From Podocnemis expansa (lineage: Eukaryota; Chordata; Testudines; Podocnemididae): 64,000 nt of DNA. The notes beneath the pieces were generated by a model that did not search any database, had not been told where the DNA came from, and saw nothing but the letters and a program-made list of their open reading frames with translations. The DNA is taken from NCBI GenBank assembly GCA_007922195.1, contig ML682014.1:2047027-2111026 (forward strand), in the 5' to 3' direction. Numbering within the stretch: the first letter of the stretch is position 1; the number at the start of each line of letters is the position of its first letter. Shown one piece after another: positions 11,050 to 21,360 of the stretch. A program made the translations under genes and the position numbers.

Positions 11050-11412
11050 GAAATAGCAAGTTCACAGTGTGAACTTGCTATTTCCTTTCCCGCCTTTTTC
11101 CTTATTTCGAATTAACATTTTGTTAATTCGAAATAAGTTGTTTCGAAATAAGCATTATTTCGATATATGGTTGTTTCGAAACAACTGTATCAAAATAACC
11201 AGCTGTGTGAGAACACAGCCAACATGTCCAAATGGCCTTATTTTGAAATAACCATTTCAAAATGACAGCTGTTTCGAAAGCAGGCTTTCCCTTAATTCGA
11301 ATTAACATTTTCTTAATTCAAATTAACTTATTTTGAAATAAGGACTTTATTTCGAAATAACTCATTTCAAAATAACTTATTTCGAAATAATGATGTATGT
11401 GCGGACATAGCC
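11050..11412. mobile_element. Palindromic MITE of the TTCGAAATAA family, left end unclear
   Basis: It begins with a perfect 17-base-arm palindrome (11050-11084, GAAATAGCAAGTTCACA and its complement). This is followed by runs of TTATTTCGAAATAA and TTAATTCGAATTAA-type palindromes. The right end TGTGCGGACATAGCC matches the family terminus and is followed by TTA. I cannot see a matching left terminus, so it is truncated, rearranged or nested. Confidence 0.65.
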
Positions 11413-11569
11413 TTAGTGCAAACACTTATGCATGGTTTTGCCTCTTATTCCAGTGCACTTCTCATTCTGAGTGAAGGCAGGTGTGAGCATTTATACAGAG
11501 TTATTTGGCAATCTGTTCAGATACAACCATGATAATAAGGTACAAATACTTAGACATATAAAAGGATAC

Positions 11570-11662
11570 ACAGCTGTCACTGCCCAGTAGGAGATGCAGA
11601 CTGCAATGAGAATGAAGGTGATAATAGGGTAGAATAATGTCGACATCATGTAGCCAATAGCC
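11570..11662 (-). CDS. SLC44A5: SLC44A5-like window exon 11 (TM5), donor is U12-like
   Basis: 93 bases. The acceptor is TTTATAG. It reads [27 protein letters not shown] and AVTAV. The TM5 sequence [10 protein letters not shown] is family-typical. It ends two bases into a Val codon. The donor is GTATCCTTTT, which is poor for the major spliceosome but matches the minor-class consensus (see the intron entry). Confidence 0.93.
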
Positions 11663-14600
11663 CTATAAAGAAACAACATACAGTTGAAAGGTAGAACAAT
11701 CACAAAAAAGCCCCACTTTTATTAGCCCTGTAGAGTTAACTCTTTCACATCTTTCTCTGCTGATACTGGTGGTGTCACCTAGCGCTGGGATCGCAGAGCC
11801 CTGCCAGTACTGTCTCTTCAGTGCCACACTTCTATCACCTTTTTAATTTGTCCACTTAGCAGCAGCAGTATAACCCTTCTTCTCCTCCTTCATCTGACTG
11901 CCCACTGCAAATCTGTGCTATACTCTGTTCTCTGTCCCATTCTTTTAATTTATTGCCCTCCCCAGCCCTATCCTGCCCTTCTTAGCCCTACCCCTCCTAC
12001 CTTCCTTCAAACCATGATCATAAACCCAATCTGCACCAGCTGCTGTCTGCCTTTGACACTGCTCCCCACACTGCCTATCTTTTCCATGTCCCTAAACACC
12101 TCAACTCCTAGACTGTCTTTCCCCTTGGCCCTCTATAGCCTAGAGCTTATCTGTACATCCTCCCTCCTGCCCTCCTTTTCTAGTGATCACAGATTCAGTC
12201 TGCTCCTGGACCCTTCTCTCTAGTGAGCTCTGTCTGCTTGGGACACTTGACTATCTACTTTTCTCTTGAGACCCAGTCCATTTTGCTACCTCACTGTTGT
12301 AATGTATTTATTGGCTGCGTGTATGTGCATGCACGCATGTGTTAGTCCCAGTGACTAAAAAGTGCAATCAGGGTGTGAACAGTAGTATCTAGGAACTCAG
12401 GACCTGTAATCCCTGTTCTGACAATGAGTCTCTTTGTGACACTCAGTAGATTAAAAGCCTTCAGTGCCTCTCTGGAAAATGACTGCACCTTTCACAGGGG
12501 AATAATGAGGACAATTGGGTCTTAGGTACTACGATGAGGGTTAGAAAATAAACAAACATACAAGTAGCTCACTGTGTCTGTGTCTGATTGACACAAACGG
12601 TGCCTATTATCTAAAGCAAATGGACTGATTACAATACCCTCCCATTTTCCTTTACATTCCCCAATGCTCGTCTTCCCACTCCTTCTGAACTTCTTCCAGT
12701 GGCCCCTTGATGTGTTCCTCTGACCCTTACACTCTCCCTTTTCCCTCTGGCTTTCCTCCCCCTGTTCCCCATTGTGTTGCTCTTCTGACTTGTTCACTCC
12801 TGCTGTCAGCTGCCTTCCAGGAGCCAGTTCCCAGAATGGACATGAAAGACAAATTTACTCCACTCCTGCAGTTAAACAAGACGGCCCTGGGGATAAGTGA
12901 ACTCGGCATGCATCACAAGAAGGTCAATGGCACCAGTCTAGTAGTGTTTTTGTATTGTCAAATCATACTTGGATCTAGAGGCACAGTAAATGCATTATGA
13001 GTCATACAGATGTGCACGATTGTATTCTATTTAAGATATAATCACAAATCAGCAGTTTTCAACAACTAATGATATGCTTGTTCGTTAATAGTAAAGCTAC
13101 AGACAGTTTACTCTAAAAAACTGCTTGTTAACTCTTCTAACAATGGATTCCAAACAGCCTATTACTATTATAAATTATAATTTTACTGAAAGAATAGTTA
13201 AACTTTACTGAAAAAGAATAATTTGATTCTTAATCATTAGCAACTTATTTCCCATCATCCTGAATACAGGGCATGGTCTGTTAGGTGTATGGTAATTATT
13301 TACAGTGTTTCTCCTTGTGCGTTATACATCAGTGTAAGAGAATTGCCCTCAAGTGACCTTTCAATGTAGCTGAAAAACGAGAGGATGTTATTACCTCCCT
13401 GCAGGAAGTTTATGAATTTTCTGAAGTGTTTCTATCTATCACATTTTTCAATAGAAATGTCTTAGAGTGTAAAATGTTTCTGAATTATAATGAACAGGAT
13501 CCAAAGGGTAAAATGTAATGTTGCCAAAAATGACTGGTCCTCCCTACATGCATAGCTGTAGAAAGGGTAAGTACTTGGTTGATTATAATCAGCGCTCCCT
13601 AATTCCACAGACGACTCCCTAGTCCTGAAAGCACAAGCACTGGGATGCCAAGGAATATAAAATATAAATAAGGGAAGGGAAAAAGTCTTGGATCCCCATT
13701 CACATATGGCCCCACTCTGATTAATCTGGTAGCTGATTAATGTTGTAGCACAGTGACTACCAACCATCGACTAGCTCTCTGTACTAAATTCTGTTCTTGG
13801 TTTCACATATGTAGCCCACTCTTTTTAACCCCCAAATTTGTCCTCATTTACATGCCAGCAAAGTCAATGGGATTTCATTGGTGCATCTGAGAGATGCACC
13901 AATGTTTGATGCACGATGTTTACTAAAAGGACCAAGTAAATGATGGGAAGTTGTTAAAGTAAAGTATAAACTGCTACCTGGAAACTGCCTGTGACTGTTG
14001 CCAGTAGTGGTGTTAACCACTGTATCATTGCACAGAGAGTAAGAAATTGAGGTAGTCTTCTATTTCAGTGGTTCCCAACCAGTGTGCCGCAGCAACACCC
14101 AAAGTGTGCCATGAGCATCCCTGACAGCTAGGATTAAAGTTCCCTCCCTGCTCAGCCCAGCCACGTGGGCTGTGCAGGCCTGGAAAAGGGAGGGGTTAAA
14201 GTAGGGGGGAAGGCACCAGAACACAGTTCTGGGGGCCCTCTATTTTTAAGTGGGTAGCGTTCTGGGCCCTCTAAAAGTTGAGGAAGGCACCCAAACGTGG
14301 AGTTCCAGGGGTCCCCCTAAAAATAGCAGGAGCAGCCGGCAAACAGAGTTCCGATGGCTCCACCTTAAACCCTGCTCCACCCTACCCAGCCAGCAGATTG
14401 CTGCCAGAGGCCAGGAGTGTGTGAATCTCCCCCCTGCAGGGTGGAGCAGCTCATGTCAGCGAGCCTGCAAACAGCCCAGGTAAGGGCTTTGGGCGGGGGC
14501 TGCTGGGAGTTGTGTAGGGTAGGGGGTGTGTGTGTGTAGCAGAGGGTGTGTAGCTGGGGGCTGGCGTGGCTGTTTGGTTGGGAAGGTGTGTAGCTGGGGG

Positions 14601-16000
14601 TGTAGCTGGGGGCTGGAGGCCTAGTTCTGCCCCTGCAGTGATGGGAGGGTCCATCACAGGCACCGGGGGCTGCACGAGGGGAGGATGGGACCCACAGGGC
14701 TGGGAGGGAGCAGCAGTGGGTTGAGCATTTGCCCTGGGTGGCAGGGAGCCACTGTGGAGAAGGGGGAGGTGGATGCTGTGCCATGCTCCCCTGCCCGACC
14801 TTCCCGCTCCTCAGATTCCCCCTGCTCCGCCACAAAGCCACTCATTCTCCCTTCCTCTCTCCTCTTTTGTGCTGTTTCCCACATGGCTGCCCTTGTCCTC
14901 TCTTGCCACCCATGCCCTGCTCTGCTCCCCACTCACTCCTGCCACTGCACACGACTCCTGACCTCCCATGTTTTGCCACCCCTGCTCTGCTACCCCTACT
15001 ACCCTACATAGCAGCATTTCCGAGACACAGTGCCATGGTTCATGAATATTCATGAGTAATTAAGTTAATTTGAATATTTATGAGTTTTAATGGTGGTATG
15101 CTTAGAAAAATTTGAAGTTATCAAGGTGTGTCACAGCAGACAAAAGGTTGGGAACCACTGTTCTATTTCATTGACACTAAATCATCTGAGAAATAATTTA
15201 AATCAATGAATATAACACACCTGGAACTGAGAGCAAAATTTGACCTTTCTTAATTACTTTTTGACCCCAGTACAGTCAGCTATGTCCCAGAGAGGACATA
15301 AGCCTTCCAAATAGATTATATCAAGCTCCCTCTTCCTCACCCAACTCCAAAAAAAATAAAGGGTTAAACCACTCACAGTAACATTGCCAATTTTTAAAGG
15401 ACAGTTTTAAACAAGACTTCCTCTCAAACTGTAATTCTGCTGCATACCAACATTTCAGAGTGTGGGATTTTCAAAAGTGCCTCAGTCAACAGTCCTCGGC
15501 TCCTAAGTCATGTCAACACTTTTGAAAATCCTACTGCTAGTTGCCAGTGAGACTTGACCCTATTTATAATGGGTTCCAAGGGCTTGATCCTGCCAGTCCT
15601 CATCTGGTGCACAGCAGACTACACGAGGCTCTTCTGCTACCTTTGCACGTACAAAAGGAAGTTCCACATGGGCACAGGCAAAGTGCAGCATTAGATGTGG
15701 ATCTCTGTGCTGAAAGAAAGTCTATTTAGAGACCTTTGTATGTCTACTACCTTAAAACGTGAAGGGATGGGGGCAGCAAATAGATGTGCCTGATGATATA
15801 AGGATTTAAGTGTATCCCCTCCACTGGCTGCAAAGCTCATCCATTCAGGACTCCCCTGCAACCCCTGGCCTGTTTAGCACACTTTACCTTGTGCTTTTAT
15901 CCACCACACTATGCCCTAAGCAGCACAGGATCAAGTCCCAGCAGCGTACAACAAGGAGGGTATTACAACTGTAAAAAATCAATGATCAAGAGACACATAC
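11663..16000. other. Intron 10-11
   Basis: Holds a 1.1-kb hAT element (14066-15160). 11880-12230 is pyrimidine-rich on the plus strand. 12410-12540 vaguely resembles MIR. The rest is AT-rich and unassigned. Open frames in the GC-rich part of the hAT element are not supported as genes. Confidence 0.5.
14058..15168. mobile_element. hAT element with 8-bp target duplication and long GC-rich interior
   Basis: The element is 14066-15160 (1095 bp). It starts CAGTGGTTCCCAACC and ends GGTTGGGAACCACTG, exact 15-base inverted ends. TTCTATTT flanks it on both sides (14058-14065, 15161-15168). The interior is GC-rich with G-runs (14180-14720) and C/T-rich sequence (14760-15010). It contains open frames up to 158 codons but no transposase motif I recognise. 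Confidence 0.92.
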
Positions 16001-16100
16001 CTACTTCCTTCCTGCAATAGGGCAATAGCAATCCGGATCCGATTCCTCAAGAAGATCAGCATCAGAATGATGATCACTTCCACAATACAAAGTATTATCA
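16001..16100 (-). CDS. SLC44A5: SLC44A5-like window exon 10 (TM4)
   Basis: 100 bases. The acceptor is CTTCCAG and the donor AGGTATGT. It reads [18 protein letters not shown], then [17 protein letters not shown] strongly hydrophobic helix is followed by the basic RNRIRIA cytoplasmic segment. It ends two bases into an Arg codon. Confidence 0.93.
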
Positions 16101-17063
16101 CTGGAAGCGTGAAAATAGAATTCATCAAAAATCAAACCACCACAGTCTGTCTGCTCTGGCGGTTTCCACCTTGTACTTCACAATCCGGACTCTCTGCTAG
16201 AGCCTGCTGGCTTTCTCACCCACAGCAAAGGCAACATTCAATCCCAATTTAATACATTCTTGGGAAAGCCTCCTACAGCTGCTAGACAGAATTTGTAGGG
16301 TCTTAAGAGGCCTTAACGATTTATTTTAACACATAGGAGTGTAACACTTGATATTATATATCAAGTGTGGCCAAACTGCAGCTCAGGAGCCACATGTGGC
16401 TCTTGAATGAAAAATTGTGGCTCCTGGAAGAAAGTCAGCAAATCAGTTTAGGAAAGCAGCCCCAGCCTGGGAGTTCAGGAGGGGGTTGGTATGAGGGGGA
16501 GAAGCACGGCATGGTCGGGGATGGTGGAGAGAAGTGCAGCATGGTTGGGATTTTAAAAAACTCACCACTAGCCTGCAGTCTTCTACATCAAGCAGCAGCT
16601 AAATTTTTACTGTATAGGCCTAATTTTCATGGTAACCTTAAGTAATTATTAGAATCTGACATTAGTAGAGTCAATATTTGTCCTCATTTTACAATAAAAT
16701 TAAAGTGTGCAATGAATTTTAAACTGAGTAATTTTGGAGTAGGTAAAAGTATACAGCTATATGCCTCAGTGCGGCTCTCAAAGGTTTAATAATTGAATTG
16801 TATGGCTCTTGAATTCCATAAGAGTGGCGTTCTACCCACTGTGCATGTTTCCCACATTTGTTAATAATGTGATTCGATCGGCTTCTAAGCCAGATAAACG
16901 AGCAATCCTGAAAATGGCACAATATAATAAAAAGGCTTCACTGCACAGAGATCCCAAAAATGTATCTAAAGGAAGATATTTGTTCCAGGGCTGTAACAAG
17001 GAGTACTTCATAGGTTGCACCAACCAGCTAATGAATAGAAAACCAATTTGAAGAGGCACTTAC
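16101..17063. other. Intron 9-10
   Basis: Apart from a hAT-like remnant (16366-16815), nothing is recognised. Confidence 0.5.
16366..16815. mobile_element. hAT-like remnant (GTGGCCAAACTGC type)
   Basis: The left side reads AAGTGTGGCCAAACTGCAGC, then GAGCCACATGTGGCTCTTG, a motif known to me from reptile hAT repeats. The right part carries CGGCTCTCAAAGG and TATGGCTCTTGAATTCC. I could not match terminal inverted repeats or a target duplication. Confidence 0.45.
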
Positions 17064-17195
17064 TGAATGCCAACCATGTTTGCCTCAGCTGCAGGTACAC
17101 TCTGAAGTCAGTCTGGAAGCCAATGTCATATATAGTGAGGTCAGATCCAGGAGTCCCCTGAAGACGATCATACTCTGAGTAACAGTGCCAGATAC
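17064..17195 (-). CDS. SLC44A5: SLC44A5-like window exon 9 (loop and start of TM4)
   Basis: 132 bases. The acceptor is TCCAAAG and the donor AGTAAGT. It reads GIWHCYSEYDRLQG, LTIYDIGFQTDF and RVYLQLRQTWLAF. DIGFQTDF and LQLRQTW are conserved before TM4. It ends one base into a Met codon. Confidence 0.94.
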
Positions 17196-17637
17196 CTTTG
17201 GAAAAACAAGTCAAAAAGAGCTGTGTGTTTCTGAAGAGTCTGTAAACACAAATAAGCCTTTGGATTTTTTGCCTTCAACATGTCATACAGGCAAAAACTC
17301 CAAGTAGTCATGAGACTAGCAGGTTATAAACCCACATGAACAAAAGAGAAATCCTGGAGCCAATATAGAAGACATAATGCAGTAAGCACTTACTAGTGGG
17401 CAAGTACCCCTGTGGCAATATACCTGATTTTAAAGGTTTGCAAGATCAGAACCATAGCAGAAGTTTCTAAATAAATAGATAAATAAATAAATAACCTCGA
17501 TACCCCATCAAAACAATGCACCTGATTAAGTACAATTTAATTGGCAGCAATTACAGATTTCCTTGTACATAACACCAGTAATAAAATCAAAATCTCTCTG
17601 CAGTTCCTCATTAGAGAGTCTAGGAGCTAATACTTAC
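17196..17637. other. Intron 8-9 with (AAAT)n microsatellite
   Basis: 442 bases. A simple repeat of AAAT units with one interruption lies at about 17466-17494. Nothing else is seen. Confidence 0.7.
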
Positions 17638-17750
17638 CATATCCTATAATGCCAATCACGCCAAGGATGAAAATCCAGAAGAGAACCCCTGCTGTGAACC
17701 GTAAGAGCACCAGGAAGAGCAGGCTCACAATCATTGCAATGAACAGACCA
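17638..17750 (-). CDS. SLC44A5: SLC44A5-like window exon 8 (TM2-TM3)
   Basis: 113 bases. The acceptor is CTTTCCAG and the donor GGTAAGT. It encodes a hydrophobic helix ([19 protein letters not shown]), a short turn with TAGVLFW, and the start of the next helix ([12 protein letters not shown]). It ends one base into a Gly codon. Confidence 0.93.
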
Positions 17751-18461
17751 CTGGAAAGACAGGAGACAGGAACATAAGGGAAATAGGCAGTGGCACCTCT
17801 TTCCATTGCCCATTCTATTTACTGCAAAGAGAGAGTCACTCATTCATGCAACACAGAATGCCGGGTTTAAAATTTTATTCCAAAGCCACATTTTGAAAAA
17901 AGCTCCTTTTGAAGGTCTAATGAGTGGGTCAATGTTTCAAAGTTTGGATATCATCAACTATTGGAAACCAGTCTGTCAGATAGTAAGCTTCCAGGTAGAC
18001 TGATCATATAAATTATGGGCCAGCTCCTTAGATGGTGTAAACTGGTATAGCTTCACTGACATGGCTCTGATGATTTACACCAGCTGAGGATTTGATCAAG
18101 TGATTTCTTCAGAACATGGCCTAGGCAGGAAAGGAGAAGTGTCAAACTGGAAGGGTATGTACATGTGTGGCAAAACTCATTAGTTTAATTTAGATTCTAA
18201 AATGAGACCTTCTGTTTTAAAAATTAGGTAGGACCTCGAATTTGAGAGTAAAACATTTCCCTTGCGATCCTTCCAAACAAGTGGTGTGCACATTGTGAAG
18301 AAGATCTAAGAAATGTGCCACAATACAAATATGTGACAAGAGGAGACTCTTGGAGTTTAACAGTAGAATGTCAGCCATGCACATAAATGAATAGTTCTTC
18401 TACTCTTTGCACCTTCCCAGGAGTGAATAGAGGAGCCAGGGATATTTGTAAATAAACTTAC
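17751..18461. other. Intron 7-8
   Basis: Contains the most complete copy of the dispersed palindromic motif (18017-18098). The rest is unassigned. Confidence 0.5.
18017..18098. repeat. Dispersed palindromic repeat, near-complete copy
   Basis: The left arm is GGCCAGCTCCTTAGATGGTG and the right arm ATTTACACCAGCTGAGGATT. Both arms carry the GGTGTAAA/TTTACACC word around a centre with GCTTCACTGACATGGCTC. Partial relatives are at 6270-6325, 20803-20860, 28238-28300, 52452-52520 and 63370-63449. This looks like an old amniote palindromic repeat rather than a gene. Confidence 0.6.
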
Positions 18462-18545
18462 ATTAAAATCCAATGCCAGGAACTGGCGTAATCTTCAAAG
18501 ATTTTCATCCCAATGGATCTTGCATCAAGAACACTATTAATGCCA
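18462..18545 (-). CDS. SLC44A5: SLC44A5-like window exon 7 (pre-TM2)
   Basis: 84 bases. The acceptor is TTTTAAG and the donor ATGTAAGT. It reads [13 protein letters not shown], then [15 protein letters not shown]. The FEDYASSW stretch leads straight into TM2. It ends two bases into an Ile codon. Confidence 0.92.
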
Positions 18546-19079
18546 CTTAAAACAAAACAAAACAGAAAAAAAGTTTGGCTTACATGCGAGACCATAGACC
18601 TTATTTAAGCAGCAAATAAAGCCCTTAATGTAGCAACAACATATAAAGTATGGTATGAAGCATATCTAGAACATGCCATTATTTGTAACATTCAGTTTTT
18701 TAGCTAATCAGAGTTTGAAATGCCATTGGCGGGAATAAAGATATATTACAGTGCTGTAGCTCAGGTTCTGTGCATAGATAATCATCAGTTATAGTAATAT
18801 TAAGTGAAGGAAACACCACTAAGCTAGAAAGGTCACCCAAACTATTAAAATTCATACAGCTCTAGGGGGAAAACAATATAATGAAAAGCTAGTATCACCA
18901 GACACAAAAGCTTATTACATCTCAAAAATATAGTCAGCTGGTCGTAAGATCTGCTGTAAACCCCCAGAAGCCATATAAAAGTGGTTTTAATGCAACCAGT
19001 ACCAAAGACGCAAAAGCCTGCATGGCAATCAGTAAAGCAATAACCTGACCAGAGGAAAATTTTTCCCTTATCAGATAGG

Positions 19080-20036
19080 TACCCAGAAGTCAACAACTTA
19101 CAGGACAATCCCAACACGGAAAACAACAGAATGGCACTGGTCATCACTTACAGCTCCCAAGTCAAATCCCTCCAACACATCATCAAGGATCTACAGCCTA
19201 TCCTACAAGACAATCCCTCACTCTCTCACGCCTTGGGAGGTAAGCCACTCCTTACTTACAGACAGCACCCTCACAACCTTAAGCAAATACTCACCAGCAA
19301 CTACACGCCATACAGCAGGAAAACTAAGCCAGGTACTTATCCCTGCAACAAACCCCATTGTCATCTCTGCCCACATATTTAGTCAGGTGACATCATCATA
19401 GAACCTAATCAAATCAGCCACTCCACCAGGACCTCATTCGCCTGCACATCCACCGATGTGATATATGCCATCATGTGCCAACAATGCCCCTCTGCTGTAT
19501 ACATTGGCCAAACTGGACTGTCTCAGCACAAAGGAATAAATGGACACAAATCAAACATCAGGAATGATAACATTTCAATCTACCTGGACATCCTGTAAGA
19601 ACATGCTAGATACAGTACTCCAGCAAAAAAACACTTTAAAAACAGGTTACAGTGTGAAACTGCAGAATTGAAATCATATGCAAACTAGATACCTTCAGAG
19701 TGGGTTTGAATAGAACTCTTGAATGGCTAAGTCATTACGAAAGGTGATTTTCCCTCTATTACCATTGTCAGCTTTTGCTTACAGTTTTTGCATTCCTCAT
19801 ATACACTGTCTGAATCAAAACAAGCTTGTTCACTTTGCAGAGATAAGCTAGCAGTCTATCCCTCCGGACCTGTTTGAATTTACCCTGTGACACACCCTTC
19901 TCTCTCTTTACAGCTAGCATGCTACATTTTCTATTTCATACATCTACTGAAGTGGGATTGTGCCCATGAAAGTTCATAAGATAAATAAATTTCTAAGTCT
20001 TTAAAAGTGCCACAGGGCTCCTTGTTTGTTTTCCCT
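19080..20036 (+). mobile_element. Penelope-like element, 5'-truncated, with reverse-transcriptase end and GIY-YIG remnant
   Basis: The open frame 19131-19382 reads LVITYSSQ at its start and GKPLLTYRQ, NLKQIL and CHLCPHI later. These match the C-terminal part of Penelope-like reverse transcriptases as I know them. After a stop, the same region continues at about 19450-19560 with YAIMCQQC and VYIGQTG, the GIY-YIG endonuclease core. The 3' part ends with CTACTGAAGTGGGATTG, then TCTTTAAAAGTGCCACAGG and CTCCTTGTTTGTTTT. Stops and the short length make it inactive. It is antisense to the host gene. Confidence 0.8.
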
Positions 20037-20802
20037 ACCACAGCTTGTCAACATTAAACCATTTCCCTAGCAGAGTGGGTCCCTGGGCCTCCCCCCCAAT
20101 GGGCCCCCTCACCTTGGGCTCCACTCCCTCCCTGGAGCCCACACTCCCCCAGAGTGCCATGCCCCACCTGGGTTGGCATGGGGGGTGGCCCCAGCCTGGC
20201 TGGTCAACCCCCAGCGGGCAGTGGGCGAACTGGCATGTGCAGCACGGTTTGCGGTACAGCCCAAAGGCCGTGCCAGAGACCGTACTGCATTGCACCCTGA
20301 GTGGGTGGCCAGTCATGCTGGCCCACCGCATCCCTGGGGGTGGACCAGCCAGCCCAGGGGTGGGGCAGGAGTGCAGAGCCCAGTCTCTGGCCCAGGGTGG
20401 CCCTGCTCCCCAACCAGTGCCAGCAGGGCGGAGGGTACAGGCCCATGCAGTAATCTGCCCTTGCTCCCTAGGATAAATGCTAGGAAGAAATAAAGCTTGT
20501 GCTTGCGGAGAGCTCAGGACTCCTGGAGTCAAGGACTCGATAAACTGTGGAGTCAATAATTGGTGAGGCAGGAAAGGGGGCACTGCTAGATTTGAGGGAA
20601 GGGTAGTCCCATGCCTACATGGGGTCTCGAGGGAGGCTGGAGAAGCTGCTCCGGGCCACCCGTTCCTTCTCCTTCTGGCTCAGGCCCAGCATGGGAGGTG
20701 CTTGGTTTCTTACATGGAGGGCCTTGAGAGTTTTCACATTTGCCACCAGTCCCAGCTCTCTGGCTAGGATACCTGCTCTTTGGGGCAGATGTTAAAAACC
20801 AG

Positions 20803-20860
20803 AGGGCAGATCCTCAGCTGGTGTAAATGCCATTGAAATCAATGAGGATCTGATCCCAGG
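20803..20860. repeat. Dispersed palindromic repeat, partial copy
   Basis: Reads GGCAGATCCTCAGCTGGTG, then TAAATGCCATTGAAATCAAT and GAGGATCTGATCC. The ends GATCCTCA and GAGGATC are complementary. Confidence 0.5.
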
Positions 20861-21236
20861 AATGTTGGCAAGGATATTCCAGGCAATAAGTGGGGGGCTT
20901 GTACCCTGAAGTTCTGTCTGAAGCTAACCTTCCACAAGGGAGAATCTATAGAACAACAGAACCAAACTGACAATCAACCACAAAACACCACACCTCCACA
21001 CTAAGTGGAAAAGCACTATATAAAAGAAAAAATCCTTTGCCTGCTTCCCAGTACTGAATTTTTAAAAGCACTCAAGTACAGATCTGTCATTTCAGCACAT
21101 TGTATCACTTAGTTAATTTCAGTCATTTGTTGATAACTGATTTTTGTTTCTTTTCTACTTATACCTTAATTCATTGATGAAGAACATACACAAAAGGTGT
21201 CACAAAAAGAAAGCACAAGAGGGAGGAAAAACCTAC

Positions 21237-21360
21237 TTTGCAGCTTCCCTGAGATCAGTTACATTTCTTGTTTTCCCTCTTCCATCTTTGAATGTTGTCT
21301 GATTTGCCACAGTCAGAATGCCATTCTTCGTGGAGAAGTCAGGAAAGCATCTTTTAAGAA
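21237..21360 (-). CDS. SLC44A5: SLC44A5-like window exon 6 (extracellular loop 1)
   Basis: 124 bases. The acceptor is TTTAACAG and the donor AAGTAGGT. It reads [26 protein letters not shown] and NVTDLREAA. It contains two sequons (NQT, NVT) and the CFPDF block. It ends two bases into an Asn codon shared with the next exon. Confidence 0.92.

Larger units (their letters stand above)
10042..11569 (-). other. SLC44A5: U12-type (minor spliceosome) intron between window exons 11 and 12
   Basis: On the minus strand the donor is GTATCCTTTT (11569 downward), the U12 5' splice-site consensus. Near the 3' end is GCCTTAATACGG, matching the U12 branch-point consensus. Its second A (position 10055) lies 13 bases before the exon. 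The last bases, TACGGTTACTCAG, lack a polypyrimidine tract, as expected for this class. The other fifteen introns bounded on both sides by exons found here have major-class donors. The intron splits a Val codon in phase 2. It also holds a palindromic MITE-like block (about 10981-11412). Confidence 0.82.
18546..21236. other. Intron 6-7
   Basis: Holds a Penelope-like copy (19080-20036), followed by a GC-rich block at 20040-20480 with overlapping open frames on both strands but no recognisable protein. A copy of the palindromic motif lies at 20803-20860. Confidence 0.5.

Noticed and set aside
14365..14841. 158-codon Pro/Ser-rich frame
   Set aside because: It lies wholly inside the hAT element and reads G- and C-runs; two other frames are open there too.
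20035..20583. 182-codon minus and 143-codon plus frames
   Set aside because: Overlapping antisense frames in a GC-rich block directly after a Penelope tail, with no recognisable motif.
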